64,000 nt of DNA. Source: JAITWN01 sp964388175 (GTDB taxonomy: Bacteria > Pseudomonadota > Gammaproteobacteria > SZUA-140). Below are positions 48,539-57,715 of this stretch, piece after piece. The notes beneath the pieces are model-generated. The model ran no database searches. It saw only the letters and a list, made by a program, of their open reading frames with translations, and was not told where the DNA came from. How positions within the stretch are numbered: position 1 is the stretch's first letter; every line of letters begins with the position of its first letter. A program made the translations under genes and the position numbers. Where the stretch lies: positions 6,999-70,998 of the forward strand of contig CAYLYS010000004.1 of the NCBI GenBank assembly GCA_964388175.1, written 5' to 3'.

Positions 48539-49183
48539 TCAGGCACTGCCGTCCCAGCGGATGAAGTTCGACAGCAATGTGAGGCCGGCGCGCTGGCTTT
48601 TCTCCGGGTGGAACTGCACCGCGAAGACATGTCCGGCGGCGACGGCGGATGCAAAGCGAACGCCGTAATCGGTGCTGCCGGCGACCACGTCCGCGGTGGC
48701 CGGCTTCACATAGTAGCTGTGGACAAAATAGAAATGGCTGTCCTGCGGCACACTTTCCCACAGCGGATGCACCACGGTCTGGCACACCCGGTTCCAGCCC
48801 ATGTGCGGCACCTTCAGCGCCGGCTCTCCCGCCGCGGGGGCGGTGACGGGGAAACGCGGGACTTCGCCGGCGATGATGCCGAGCCCGGGCGTTCCGCCGT
48901 TTTCCTCACTGTGATCCATGAGCGCCTGCATGCCCAGGCAAATGCCGAGAAAGGGGCGGGTGGCCGCCGCCTCGCGCACCGCATCGATCAGGTCGAGCCG
49001 GCGCAATTCCGCCATGCAATCGCGCAGCGCGCCGACGCCCGGCAGCACCACGCGGTCGGCAGCCAGCACGCTCGCACCGTCGCTGGCGACACGGATGCGC
49101 GCATCGCCGCTCACGTGCTCCAGCGCCTTGCACACGGAACGGATGTTGCCCATTCCGTAGTCGATGACTACTACCGTCGTCAT
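48539..49183 (-). CDS. hisH: Imidazole glycerol phosphate synthase glutaminase subunit
   Basis: A 214-aa glutamine amidotransferase with DYGMGNIRSV, nucleophile Cys in FLGICLGMQALMD and the His/Glu pair in AVQFHPEKSQ. Partner of HisF. Confidence 0.97.
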   Translation of the reverse strand: MTTVVVIDYGMGNIRSVCKALEHVSGDARIRVASDGASVLAADRVVLPGVGALRDCMAELRRLDLIDAVREAAATRPFLGICLGMQALMDHSEENGGTPGLGIIAGEVPRFPVTAPAAGEPALKVPHMGWNRVCQTVVHPLWESVPQDSHFYFVHSYYVKPATADVVAGSTDYGVRFASAVAAGHVFAVQFHPEKSQRAGLTLLSNFIRWDGSA

Positions 49184-49226
49184 ACAGCTGTTGCCATGGT
49201 GCGGGGTCGAAACGGAAATACTGGAT

Positions 49227-49823
49227 TCAGAGACTGCCCTTGGTCGACGGCAGGATACCCTGCCCGCGCGGATCCGCCTCTACCGCCGCGCGCAAGGCGC
49301 GCCCGAATGCCTTGAAGATCGTTTCGGCGATGTGATGGACATTGATCCCGCGCAGGCAATCGATATGAACGGTGGCCAAGGCGTGATTGGTGAACGCACG
49401 GAAGAATTCCTGGAACAGATCGACGTCCATATTGCCGACCTGGGCACGGGGGAAGACCACGTGATATTCCAGCCCGGGGCGGCCGGACAGATCGATCACC
49501 ACGCGCGACAGCGCCTCGTCGAGCGGCACATAGGCATGGCCGTAGCGACGGACGCCTTCCTTGCTGCCGAGCGCGCGCGCCACCGCCTGGCCGAGCACGA
49601 TGCCGACGTCTTCCACGGTATGGTGGTCGTCGATGTGCACGTCACCCACGGCATGCACGGTGATGTCGATCATGCCGTGGCGGGCGATCTGTTCCAGCAT
49701 GTGGTTGAGAAAGGGTACCGGGGTCTGGAAATCCGCCTGTCCGGTACCATCGAGATTGATCTCGATACGTACGTCGGTCTCTCTCGTCTTGCGGTCGACA
49801 ACCGCCCTGCGGTCTTGCATCAC
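49227..49823 (-). CDS. hisB: Imidazoleglycerol-phosphate dehydratase
   Basis: A 198-aa monofunctional dehydratase (no N-terminal phosphatase as in E. coli HisB). Two manganese clusters are seen in FLNHMLEQIARHG, HIDDHHTVEDVGI and FTNHALATVHI, VHHIAETIFKAFGRAL. The histidinol-phosphatase must be encoded elsewhere. Confidence 0.97.
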   Translation of the reverse strand: MMQDRRAVVDRKTRETDVRIEINLDGTGQADFQTPVPFLNHMLEQIARHGMIDITVHAVGDVHIDDHHTVEDVGIVLGQAVARALGSKEGVRRYGHAYVPLDEALSRVVIDLSGRPGLEYHVVFPRAQVGNMDVDLFQEFFRAFTNHALATVHIDCLRGINVHHIAETIFKAFGRALRAAVEADPRGQGILPSTKGSL

Positions 49824-49881
49824 CCCTCCGAAGTCAGGTTCTTATGATCTCACAAGCGCCGGCCGCGCGCCTAGGGTCAAT

Positions 49882-49903
49882 CCCCTCTATCCCAATAGAG
49901 GGG
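49882..49903 (-). other. Hairpin between hisC and hisB
   Basis: A perfect 9-bp stem CCCCTCTAT / ATAGAGGGG with a 4-nt loop in the 118-bp spacer, the largest gap within the his run. It is a candidate attenuator or RNA-processing site; no T-run follows. Confidence 0.5.
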
Positions 49904-49941
49904 ACCGCCTCTGCTATCCCGCCGTTCGGGACGTGCACGCC

Positions 49942-51051
49942 TCAGCCTTCCCGCAGCGCCTCGTCCAGCGCGGTGAGAAACGCCGCGTTCTCCTCCGGCG
50001 CCCCCACCGTCACCCGCAGGCAATCGGCGAGGCTGGCGCTGCGGCCGAGATTCTTGATCAGCACGCCGCGCGCGGACAATCCGGCGAAGACCCGCTCCCC
50101 CGTCCCGGCGGGGACGCGGAAGAAAATGAAGTTGGCATGGCTCGGCAATACCTTGAGCCCGGGCCGGGCGCACAGGGCCCGGTACAGCTGTTCGCGATCG
50201 GCGCGGATGCGCGCCGCCTGCGTCTCGAGCATCTCGCGGTGCTCGAGCGCGAAACGCGCGCTCACCTGGGTCAGCACATTGATGTTGTAGGGCAGACGGA
50301 TCTTGTCGATCTCGGCGATCAGGGACGGATGGCCGGCAAGCAAACCGAGACGCAACCCCGCCAGACCCATCTTGGACAGCGTGCGCAGAATCAGCAGCTG
50401 CGGATAATCGCGCAGCCAGGGCATCATCGTCGTCCCCGAAAACGACTGATAGGCTTCGTCCACCACCACCAGCCCCGGCGCCGCTTCGATCACGCGCCGC
50501 ACGGCGTCGGCATCGAACAGGCAGCCGCTCGGATTATTGGGATAGTCGAGCAGGATCACGGCCGGCCGGTGCGCCGCGATCGCCGCCAGCATGGCATCGA
50601 CGTCGAGACTGAAATCCTCCGCACGCAGGGGCACGCCGATGAACTCAAGCCCGGCGAAGCACGAGATCATGCGATACATGCTGAATGCCGGATCCGGCGC
50701 CAGCGCCTTGCGCCCCGGCCCGGCGAGCGCGAGCGCGATCATCTGGATGAGTTCATCGGACCCGTTGCCGAGCATGATCTCCGACCCCGCCGGCACCGCG
50801 CAAAAATCACGCAGACTGGCCATGAGCTGCTGCGGCGCGGGATCCGGATAGCGGTTCAGGCTGACGTCGCGCAGCGCCGCCAGCCATTCCTCCACTACCT
50901 CGTCGGGCCAGACATAGGGATTTTCCATGGCATCCAGCTTGATCAGCCCGGCGGCGGGCGCCACATGATAAGCGTTGAGCGCACGGATCTCGGGCCGTAT
51001 CCAACGGGTGATACGCTCCTGCAAGGACAATACGGCGTTATCTGCGGACAT
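49942..51051 (-). CDS. hisC: Histidinol-phosphate aminotransferase
   Basis: A 369-aa class I/II PLP aminotransferase: LDAMENPYVWP, LGNGSDELIQM, LLDYPNNPSGCLF, VVDEAYQSFSG and the catalytic Lys in LRTLSKMGLAGLRLG. The ATG at 51051 leaves a 22-bp gap after hisD; an ATG at 51090 would overlap hisD by 17 bp. Confidence 0.95.
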   Translation of the reverse strand: MSADNAVLSLQERITRWIRPEIRALNAYHVAPAAGLIKLDAMENPYVWPDEVVEEWLAALRDVSLNRYPDPAPQQLMASLRDFCAVPAGSEIMLGNGSDELIQMIALALAGPGRKALAPDPAFSMYRMISCFAGLEFIGVPLRAEDFSLDVDAMLAAIAAHRPAVILLDYPNNPSGCLFDADAVRRVIEAAPGLVVVDEAYQSFSGTTMMPWLRDYPQLLILRTLSKMGLAGLRLGLLAGHPSLIAEIDKIRLPYNINVLTQVSARFALEHREMLETQAARIRADREQLYRALCARPGLKVLPSHANFIFFRVPAGTGERVFAGLSARGVLIKNLGRSASLADCLRVTVGAPEENAAFLTALDEALREG

Positions 51052-51073
51052 GTCGGCACCGGCTCCCGTGCGC

Positions 51074-52381
51074 TCAGGATGCTGCATCATCGACGCGGTA
51101 CTCGGCGGACCGGGCGTGCGCCGTCAAGCCCTCACAGCGCGCGAGTGCGGCGGCGGTCACGCCGAGCGCGGCGGCGCCCTGGCGCGTGCACATGATCAGG
51201 CTGGAGCGCTTCTGGAAATCGTACACGCCGAGCGGCGAGGAAAAACGCGCCGTGCGCGAGGTCGGCAGCACGTGGTTCGGGCCGGCGATGTAGTCGCCGA
51301 TCGCCTCCGCCGTGTAGCGGCCGAGGAAGATCGCGCCGGCATGGCGGACCTTGCGCGCGAGCGCCTGCGGATCGGCGACCGACAGTTCCAGATGCTCGGG
51401 GGCGATCAGATTGATCACCTCGGCGGCATCGTCGAGATCGCGCACGTGGATGAAGGCGGCGCGGCGCGACATCGAGGTCTCGATGATCGCGCGGCGCTCC
51501 ATTGTCGGCAGCAAACGGGCGATGCTCTCCTGCACGCGGTCGAGATAGGCCGCATCGGGACAAACGAGAATCGACTGCGCATCCTCATCGTGCTCGGCCT
51601 GGGAGAACAGGTCCATCGCCACCCAGTCGGGCGGCGTTTCGCCGTCGCATACCACGAGGATTTCCGAAGGCCCGGCGATCATGTCGATGCCGACGGCGCC
51701 GTAGACCATGCCCTTGGCGGTGGCGACGTAGATATTGCCCGGACCGACGATCTTGTCCACGCGTGGGATCGTTTCCGTGCCGTAGGCGAGCGCGGCCACC
51801 GCCTGCGCGCCGCCGACGGCGAACACGCGATCGACGTCAGCAATCACCGCGGCGGCGAGCACCAGCTCATTGATCGTGCCATCCGGCGTCGGCACCACCA
51901 TGATCAGTTCGGGCACGCCCGCCACCTTGGCCGGGATCGCATTCATGATCACGGTGGAGGGATAGGCGGCCTTGCCGCCGGGGACGTACAGGCCGACGCG
52001 ATCGAGCGGCGTCACCTGCTGCCCGAGCAGGGTGCCGTCGGCCTCGGTGTAGGACCAGGAATCGACCTTCTGATGTTCGTGATAGGCACGCACCCGCGCC
52101 GCTGCGTATTCGATCGCGGCGCGCTGATCCTGCGCAATGGCGGCCAGCGCCTGCTGCAGACGGCTGCGGGGAATCTCCAACTGCGCGACGCTCGCTGCCT
52201 CCACGCGATCGAAGCGACGCGTGTATTCCAGCACCGCCGCATCACCGCGCGCGCGCACGTCGGCGAGTATGCCGCGGACACGCTCGTTCACCTCGGCGTC
52301 GGAGGTCGATTCCCATGCCAGCAAGGCATCGAGCTCGGCGCGGAAACCGGCCGCGCGGCTATCCAGACGGCGTATTCTCAT
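51074..52381 (-). CDS. hisD: Histidinol dehydrogenase
   Basis: A 435-aa NAD-dependent zinc enzyme of the final two steps: PGGKAAYPSTVIMNAIPAKVAGV, DKIVGPGNIYVATAKG, AGPSEILVVCD, DLFSQAEHDEDAQ, FLGRYTAEAIGDYIAGPNHVLPT. ATGA overlap with hisG. Confidence 0.97.
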   Translation of the reverse strand: MRIRRLDSRAAGFRAELDALLAWESTSDAEVNERVRGILADVRARGDAAVLEYTRRFDRVEAASVAQLEIPRSRLQQALAAIAQDQRAAIEYAAARVRAYHEHQKVDSWSYTEADGTLLGQQVTPLDRVGLYVPGGKAAYPSTVIMNAIPAKVAGVPELIMVVPTPDGTINELVLAAAVIADVDRVFAVGGAQAVAALAYGTETIPRVDKIVGPGNIYVATAKGMVYGAVGIDMIAGPSEILVVCDGETPPDWVAMDLFSQAEHDEDAQSILVCPDAAYLDRVQESIARLLPTMERRAIIETSMSRRAAFIHVRDLDDAAEVINLIAPEHLELSVADPQALARKVRHAGAIFLGRYTAEAIGDYIAGPNHVLPTSRTARFSSPLGVYDFQKRSSLIMCTRQGAAALGVTAAALARCEGLTAHARSAEYRVDDAAS

Positions 52382-53016
52382 GAGGGCACCACTTCGGCGA
52401 TGAGCCGGATCAGTTCCTTTATTTTTTCATGTTTCATTTTCATCGCGGCCTTGTTGACGATGAGCCGGGAGCTGATTTCCATGATCGTTTCCAGCGGTTC
52501 GAGACCATTGGCGCGCAGCGTGTTGCCGGTATCGACCAGATCGACGATACGGTCGGCAAGGCCGACCAGCGGCGCCAGCTCCATGGAGCCGTAGAGCTTC
52601 ACGAGTTCGACCTGCTCGCCGCGCGCGGCGAAGTAACGCCGCGCCGTTTCCACGTATTTGGTCGCGATGCGCATGCGTACGCCGGGCCCCGGCGCGGTCA
52701 CCGGTCCCGCCACCATCAGGCGGCAACGCGCGATGTTCAGATCGAGCGGCTCGTAGAGCCCGTCCCCGCCGTATTCCATCAGCACGTCCTTGCCCGCGAT
52801 GCCGATGTCTGCCGCGCCGTACTCGACGAAAGTCGGCACATCCGCCGCGCGGATCACCACCAGCCGCACGTCCTCGCGCGAGGTTTCCAGGATCAGCTTG
52901 CGGCTGGTTTCGGGATCCTCGCGCGGCACGATGCCGGCGTGGGCCAGCAGCGGCATCGCTTCCTTGAAGATGCGCCCCTTGGATACGGCGATGCTGATCG
53001 CGCTGTGATGCGTCAT
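52378..53016 (-). CDS. hisG: ATP phosphoribosyltransferase, short form
   Basis: A 212-aa catalytic subunit: ISIAVSKGRIFKEAMPLL, FVEYGAADIGIAGKDVLMEYG, LVDTGNTLRANGLEP. It is the short form, without the C-terminal histidine-binding domain, and needs HisZ for activity and feedback control; hisZ is not in this window. 4 bp after murA. Confidence 0.96.
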   Translation of the reverse strand: MTHHSAISIAVSKGRIFKEAMPLLAHAGIVPREDPETSRKLILETSREDVRLVVIRAADVPTFVEYGAADIGIAGKDVLMEYGGDGLYEPLDLNIARCRLMVAGPVTAPGPGVRMRIATKYVETARRYFAARGEQVELVKLYGSMELAPLVGLADRIVDLVDTGNTLRANGLEPLETIMEISSRLIVNKAAMKMKHEKIKELIRLIAEVVPS

Positions 53017-53020
53017 CGGT

Positions 53021-54283
53021 CTAGCGTACGGGCACGCGGCGGATATCGGCGCCGAGCTGCGACAGTTTCTCTTCGATGCACTCGTAACCGCGGTCGATGT
53101 GATAGATGCGGTCGACCACGGTGCTGCCCTGCGCCACCAGGCCGGCGAGCACGAGGCTGGCCGAAGCGCGCAGATCGGTGGCCATCACCGGCGCGCCGTT
53201 GAGCCGATCGATGCCGCGGCTGAAAACGGTATTGCCCTCGAGGCGCAGATCCGCGCCCATGCGCTGCAGCTCCGGCACGTGCATGAAGCGGTTCTCGAAC
53301 ACCGTTTCGGTGATCGTACCGCTGCCCTCGGCGACGGCGTTGAGTGCGGCGAACTGCGCCTGCATATCGGTCGGGAACGCCGGATACGGCGCCGTGCGCA
53401 CATCGACCGCCTGTGGCCGGCGCCCCTGCATGTCGAGCGAGATCCAGTCGGCGCCGCACTCGATCACGGCGCCGGCTTCACGCAGCTTGGCCAGCACCGC
53501 ATCGAGCAGATCCGGTCGCGTTTTCTTCAGCCTGACCTTGCCGCCGGTGATGGCGGCGGCAACCAGGAAGGTTCCCGTTTCGATGCGATCGGGCAGGATC
53601 GAATAAGTGGCGCCGTGCAGGCGCTCGACACCTTCGATGACGATGGTGTCGGTGCCCGCGCCGCTGACGCGCGCGCCCATCTGATTGAGACACAGCGCCA
53701 GATCGACCACTTCGGGCTCGCGCGCGGCATTCTCGATCACGGTCGTGCCCTTGGCCAGGGTTGCCGCCATCATGATGTTCTCGGTACCGGTCACCGTCAC
53801 CAGGTCCATGAACAGGGTCGCACCCTTCAGCGACTCGGCGCGCGCACGGATGTAGCCGCCGCTCACCTCGATGTGCGCCCCCATCGCCTCCAGCGCGCTG
53901 ATGTGCAGATCGACCGGCCGCGTACCGATGGCGCAGCCGCCGGGCATCGACACATCCGCGCGCCCGAAACGCGCCAGCAGCGGGCCGAGCACCAGAATCG
54001 AGGCGCGCATGGTCTTGACCAGCTCGTAAGGGGCGCAGAATTCGCGGATATCCCTGCTGTCGAGCTCGACGTTCATGTGCTCGTCGACCACCAGGCTCAC
54101 GCCCAGACGGCCGAGCAGCTCCATGGTGGTGGTGATGTCGTGCAGGTGGGGAACGTTGCAGATCGTGACCGGTTCGTCGGCGAGCAGTGTCGCCGCCATG
54201 ATCGGCAGCGCGGCATTCTTGGCTCCCGATATGCTGATCGTGCCTTCCAGAGGCCTGCCGCCGTTGATGAGCAGTTTATCCAT
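53021..54283 (-). CDS. murA: UDP-N-acetylglucosamine 1-carboxyvinyltransferase
   Basis: A 420-aa enzyme of the first committed peptidoglycan step. It begins with the conserved GGRPLEGTISISGAKNAALPIM and has the catalytic cysteine in SMPGGCAIGTRPVDLHI (the fosfomycin target; Cys, not Asp, so predicted susceptible), and PTDMQAQFAAL. Normal size. It lies between bolA/ibaG and hisG, the gammaproteobacterial order. Confidence 0.97.
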   Translation of the reverse strand: MDKLLINGGRPLEGTISISGAKNAALPIMAATLLADEPVTICNVPHLHDITTTMELLGRLGVSLVVDEHMNVELDSRDIREFCAPYELVKTMRASILVLGPLLARFGRADVSMPGGCAIGTRPVDLHISALEAMGAHIEVSGGYIRARAESLKGATLFMDLVTVTGTENIMMAATLAKGTTVIENAAREPEVVDLALCLNQMGARVSGAGTDTIVIEGVERLHGATYSILPDRIETGTFLVAAAITGGKVRLKKTRPDLLDAVLAKLREAGAVIECGADWISLDMQGRRPQAVDVRTAPYPAFPTDMQAQFAALNAVAEGSGTITETVFENRFMHVPELQRMGADLRLEGNTVFSRGIDRLNGAPVMATDLRASASLVLAGLVAQGSTVVDRIYHIDRGYECIEEKLSQLGADIRRVPVR

Positions 54284-54360
54284 GCGATGTTCCGTTGTTC
54301 ATGCTGAATGGGATGCGGCGCCCGGCGCCGGCATGCGCCGGCCGTTCGGGCGGCTGGGCG

Positions 54361-54609
54361 TCAGACCGGCTGCCCGCTCCGCGCCTGCCACTCCTCGGGC
54401 GTATAGGCACGGATCGACAGGGCATGGATCGCGCCACCCATCAGCTCTCCCAGGGTGGAGTATACCAAGCGGTGTTTCGCGAGCAGACTCTTGCCGCGGA
54501 AATCGTCGGCGATGACGATGGCGTCGAAATGGGTGCCATCGCCGCTGACCTGCACCTGGCTGCCGGGCATGCCGGCCTCGATCAGGCGCTTGATGTAATC
54601 AGGTTCCAT
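54361..54609 (-). CDS. ibaG: BolA family protein (IbaG/YrbA type)
   Basis: An 82-aa protein of the BolA fold: IKRLIEAGMPGSQVQVSGDGTHFDAIVIADDFRGKSLLAKHRLVYSTLGELM, with His in KHRLVY as a likely iron-sulfur ligand shared with a monothiol glutaredoxin. Position next to murA and mla identifies the IbaG branch. Overlaps mlaB by 11 bp. Confidence 0.93.
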   Translation of the reverse strand: MEPDYIKRLIEAGMPGSQVQVSGDGTHFDAIVIADDFRGKSLLAKHRLVYSTLGELMGGAIHALSIRAYTPEEWQARSGQPV

Positions 54610-54919
54610 CTGTCCTCACGCTAAGGGGCAACACGCCGTCCAGCCCGCTGACCCGGGCCATGTCGAGCATCTGCGACGGCACATTGATGAAAGAGATCTC
54701 CTGCCCGGCCGCACGCGCGGCCCTGAACCATTCTATCAACAGGGCGAGACCCGCGCTGTCGGCGTGCGCGACGTCCTGCAGATCGAGCTGCAGCGCAGGA
54801 ACGCCGGCGGCGAACAGGGATCGACTGTGCTCGAGCAGGGCCGGCACGGTATCGAAGCGCAGCTCGCCGCTGACGAGATAGCTTCCGGACTGCGCCGGAT
54901 GGGGGCGCACTTCACCCAT
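54599..54919 (-). CDS. mlaB: MlaB-type STAS domain protein
   Basis: A 106-aa STAS protein (SGELRFDTVPALLEHSRSLFAAG...LQDVAHADSAGLALLIEWF), cytoplasmic partner of the MlaFE transporter that maintains outer-membrane lipid asymmetry. Overlaps mlaC by 8 bp. Confidence 0.92.
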   Translation of the reverse strand: MGEVRPHPAQSGSYLVSGELRFDTVPALLEHSRSLFAAGVPALQLDLQDVAHADSAGLALLIEWFRAARAAGQEISFINVPSQMLDMARVSGLDGVLPLSVRTDGT

Positions 54920-55613
54920 TATCGGGCGCCGGATCGATCAGACCCTGCCGATTGCGCTCTTCCATGCGCTCGATGAGGGGAGAAAGACCGTTCAGGCGCT
55001 TTATCTCCGAGGTGAAAGTGCCGCGATAATTCACCACCACGCTGATGCCGTCGATGATGACGTCGTACACCTTCCACTCGCCGTCATCGTCGCGATGCAG
55101 ATTGTAATCGACCGCCACCGGCTTGCCGCTGTCCATGGGGATCTCGGTCTTGACCGTCGTATCGGTGCTGTTGGGCGTCTCGCGGTACGGAAGAAAATTG
55201 ATCTTCTGATCCGAATACTTGAGCATCGACGAGGCATAGCTGCGGATCAGCGTGCGCTGGAACGCATCGCGGAAACGCACGCGCTCATCTTCGCTCGCCT
55301 GGCGCCAGTGCCTGCCCAGTACCAGCCGCGAAGCGTAGTCGAAATCGAAATACGGCAGGAGATATTCCTGCACGAAATCATATATTTTCTCCGGATTGCG
55401 CTCGAGCTCGGCGCGGCTCTTCTGCAAGGCGTCGATCGCCTGGTTCGCCGCCTGCTGCACCAGCACCTGCGCATTGTCCTGGGTATCGGTCTGGGTATTG
55501 GCTTGGGCACTGGCCTGGCCCGCCCCCCACAACAACAGCATGAACACCCCGCACGCGCGCATGAACGCCCGTGCGGATGAAGATGTCTGTATTCGCCATG
55601 GATGATGAGTCAT
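54912..55613 (-). CDS. mlaC: Periplasmic phospholipid-binding protein MlaC
   Basis: A 233-aa exported protein (signal core GVFMLLLWGAGQASAQ) with the Tol-tolerance/MlaC fold: FDFDYASRLVLGRHWRQASEDERVRFRDAFQRTLIRSYAS, VDYNLHRDDDGEWKVYDVIIDGISVVVNYR. Carries phospholipid between the outer and inner membrane. The first ATG is kept; a Met at residue 18 is an alternative start. Confidence 0.95.
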   Translation of the reverse strand: MTHHPWRIQTSSSARAFMRACGVFMLLLWGAGQASAQANTQTDTQDNAQVLVQQAANQAIDALQKSRAELERNPEKIYDFVQEYLLPYFDFDYASRLVLGRHWRQASEDERVRFRDAFQRTLIRSYASSMLKYSDQKINFLPYRETPNSTDTTVKTEIPMDSGKPVAVDYNLHRDDDGEWKVYDVIIDGISVVVNYRGTFTSEIKRLNGLSPLIERMEERNRQGLIDPAPDNG

Positions 55614-55633
55614 TATCGGGATGACCTCCGTCT

Positions 55634-56110
55634 CTACTGATCGGAACTCGCTCCGTCCGCCATGCTGAGCAGGAAGCGGCCGATCAACTGTTCGAGGACC
55701 AGGGCGGACTGTGTCAGCTTGATCCGGTCGCCTTGCTTGAGAAAATCATCGGCGCCGCCGGGCTCGAGACCGATGTACTGTTCCCCGAGCAGGCCCGAGG
55801 TATAAATGCTGGCCGCCGTATCGACCGGGAAGCGATTGAAGGTCGGATCGATGACCATATCCACCTGGGCCTCGTACTCATCCTGATCGTAGCGTATCGC
55901 CGTCACCCGCCCGACCCGTACGCCGGCCGCGCTCACCGGGGATTGGACGCGCAGCCCGCCGATGTTTTCGAAGCGGGCGGTGAGCTGGTAGCCGTCCCGT
56001 ATCGACACCGCGCCGAAATTGCTCGCCTTCAGCGCCAGCATGAACAAGGCAGCGATGCCGGCGGCCACAAAGGCGCCGACGATGATCTCGATCGTTCTTT
56101 TGCCAATCAT
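55634..56110 (-). CDS. mlaD: MCE-domain protein MlaD
   Basis: A 158-aa protein with an N-terminal membrane helix (about 7-27) and one MCE domain: LTARFENIGGLRVQSPVSAAGVRVGRVTAI, TSGLLGEQYIGLEPGGADDFL. Substrate-binding ring of the Mla inner-membrane complex. One base before mlaE. Confidence 0.96.
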   Translation of the reverse strand: MIGKRTIEIIVGAFVAAGIAALFMLALKASNFGAVSIRDGYQLTARFENIGGLRVQSPVSAAGVRVGRVTAIRYDQDEYEAQVDMVIDPTFNRFPVDTAASIYTSGLLGEQYIGLEPGGADDFLKQGDRIKLTQSALVLEQLIGRFLLSMADGASSDQ

Positions 56111-56111
56111 A

Positions 56112-56894
56112 TCAGATATCCCCGAACATCAGCGCCGTCAGCACGAAATCGAATATCAGCACGGCCAGAGAGGCGTAGACGACTGTGCGCGTAGTCGCCC
56201 GGCTGACACCCTCGGTGGTCGGTACTGCATCGTAACCCTCGAAAACCGCGATCCAGGTCACGACCAGGCCGAACACGATACTCTTTATGATCCCGTTGAG
56301 TACATCATCGTTCCAGTCGACGGCGGCCTGCATCTGCGACCAGTAGGCGCCCGCATCCACCCCGAGCAGCCCGACACCGACGAAATAACCGCCGAGAATG
56401 GCCACCGCACTGAAGATCGCCGCGAGCAATGGCAGCGCAATGATCCCCGCCAGCAGGCGCGGCGCGACGATGCGGCGCACCGGATCGACCGCCATCATTT
56501 CCATGCCCGAAAGTTGCTCGGTCGCCTTCATCAGACCGATTTCCGCGGTCAGCGCCGATCCCGCCCGACCGGCGAAGAGCAGCGCCGCCACCACCGGACC
56601 GAGTTCGCGCACCAGCGCCAGCGCGATCACCGGGCCGAGACTGGATTCGGCGCCGAAATTGACCAGGGTATTGTACATCTGCAGACCGAGCACCATGCCG
56701 ACGGTCAGGCCCGAGACCGCGATGACCAGCAGCGACAGCACGCCGACCGAATAGAGCTGCGCCACCAGCAGATGAAACTGGAACGCCAGCGCCGGCATGC
56801 CGGCGAACACCCGCAGCGCGAACAGATTGGCGCGCCCGGTGCGCTCGCAGAAGCCGATGGCAAGCCGGCCGAGAGACTGCAGCAGACCGATCAT
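56112..56894 (-). CDS. mlaE: Mla phospholipid ABC transporter permease MlaE
   Basis: A 260-aa permease, with LGLQMYNTLVNFGAESSLGPVIALALVRELGPVVAALLFAGRAGSALTAEIGLMKATEQL, the conserved MlaE core. ATGA overlap with mlaF. Confidence 0.96.
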   Translation of the reverse strand: MIGLLQSLGRLAIGFCERTGRANLFALRVFAGMPALAFQFHLLVAQLYSVGVLSLLVIAVSGLTVGMVLGLQMYNTLVNFGAESSLGPVIALALVRELGPVVAALLFAGRAGSALTAEIGLMKATEQLSGMEMMAVDPVRRIVAPRLLAGIIALPLLAAIFSAVAILGGYFVGVGLLGVDAGAYWSQMQAAVDWNDDVLNGIIKSIVFGLVVTWIAVFEGYDAVPTTEGVSRATTRTVVYASLAVLIFDFVLTALMFGDI

Positions 56895-57703
56895 GCGAGG
56901 AGATCCTCCGCGAGCGGCCGCGCCGGGTAGTGGAACGCCACCGGGCCATCGGGCTGCGCCCCCAGGAACTGCTGCACCCAGGGCGACTCGCTGACGGCGA
57001 GTTCGCGCGGCGTTCCCTTGCCGATGACCCTGCCGCCGGAAATCAGATACACGTAATCGGAGATCGCCGACACTTCCTGCACGTCGTGCGACACGATGAT
57101 GCTGGTAAGACCCAGGCTGTCGTTGACCAGGCGGATCAGCTTCATGATCACGCCCATGGTGATCGGGTCGAGCCCGGCGAACGGTTCATCGTACATGATC
57201 ATCATCGGATCGAGGGCGATGGCGCGGGCGAGCGCGACGCGGCGCGCCATGCCGCCGGAAAGCTGGGCCGGCATCATGTCACGCGCACCGCGCAGACCGA
57301 CCGCCTGCAGCTTGAGCAGCACCAGATCGCGGATCATCACCTCGGGCAGGCGGGTATGCTCGCGCAGCGGATAAGCCACATTGTCGAACACGGTCATGCC
57401 GGTGAACAGCGCGCCGCTCTGGAACAGCATGCCGAGGCGCTTGCGCAATTCGTAGAGTTTGGCGCGCGACAGCGCGGCGACGTCTTCGCCGTCGACCACC
57501 ACCGTCCCTTGCTGCGCGCGCAGCTGGCCGCCGATCAGGCGCAGCAGGGTGGTCTTGCCGGTGCCGCTCGGCCCCATGATCGCGGTCACCTTGCCGCGCA
57601 TGAAGTCGAAATCGCAGCGGTCGAAAATGACGCGCTCCCCGTAACGAAAGGAAAGATCGCGGATGACGACGATGTCGTCCTGCTTGCCCATGCCTATGCC
57701 CAT
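56891..57703 (-). CDS. mlaF: Mla phospholipid ABC transporter ATPase MlaF
   Basis: A 270-aa ABC ATPase: Walker A GPSGTGKTTLLRLI, signature LSGGMARRVALARAIALDP, Walker B MIMYDEPFAGLDPI, H-loop SHDVQEV. Upstream gene of the mla set. Confidence 0.96.
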   Translation of the reverse strand: MGIGMGKQDDIVVIRDLSFRYGERVIFDRCDFDFMRGKVTAIMGPSGTGKTTLLRLIGGQLRAQQGTVVVDGEDVAALSRAKLYELRKRLGMLFQSGALFTGMTVFDNVAYPLREHTRLPEVMIRDLVLLKLQAVGLRGARDMMPAQLSGGMARRVALARAIALDPMMIMYDEPFAGLDPITMGVIMKLIRLVNDSLGLTSIIVSHDVQEVSAISDYVYLISGGRVIGKGTPRELAVSESPWVQQFLGAQPDGPVAFHYPARPLAEDLLA

Positions 57704-57715
57704 ACCCGCGCCGCC

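Noticed and set aside
49823..49942. CRP-type TGTGA half site in the hisC-hisB spacer
   Set aside because: Only one half site; the second half does not match, so no operator is claimed.
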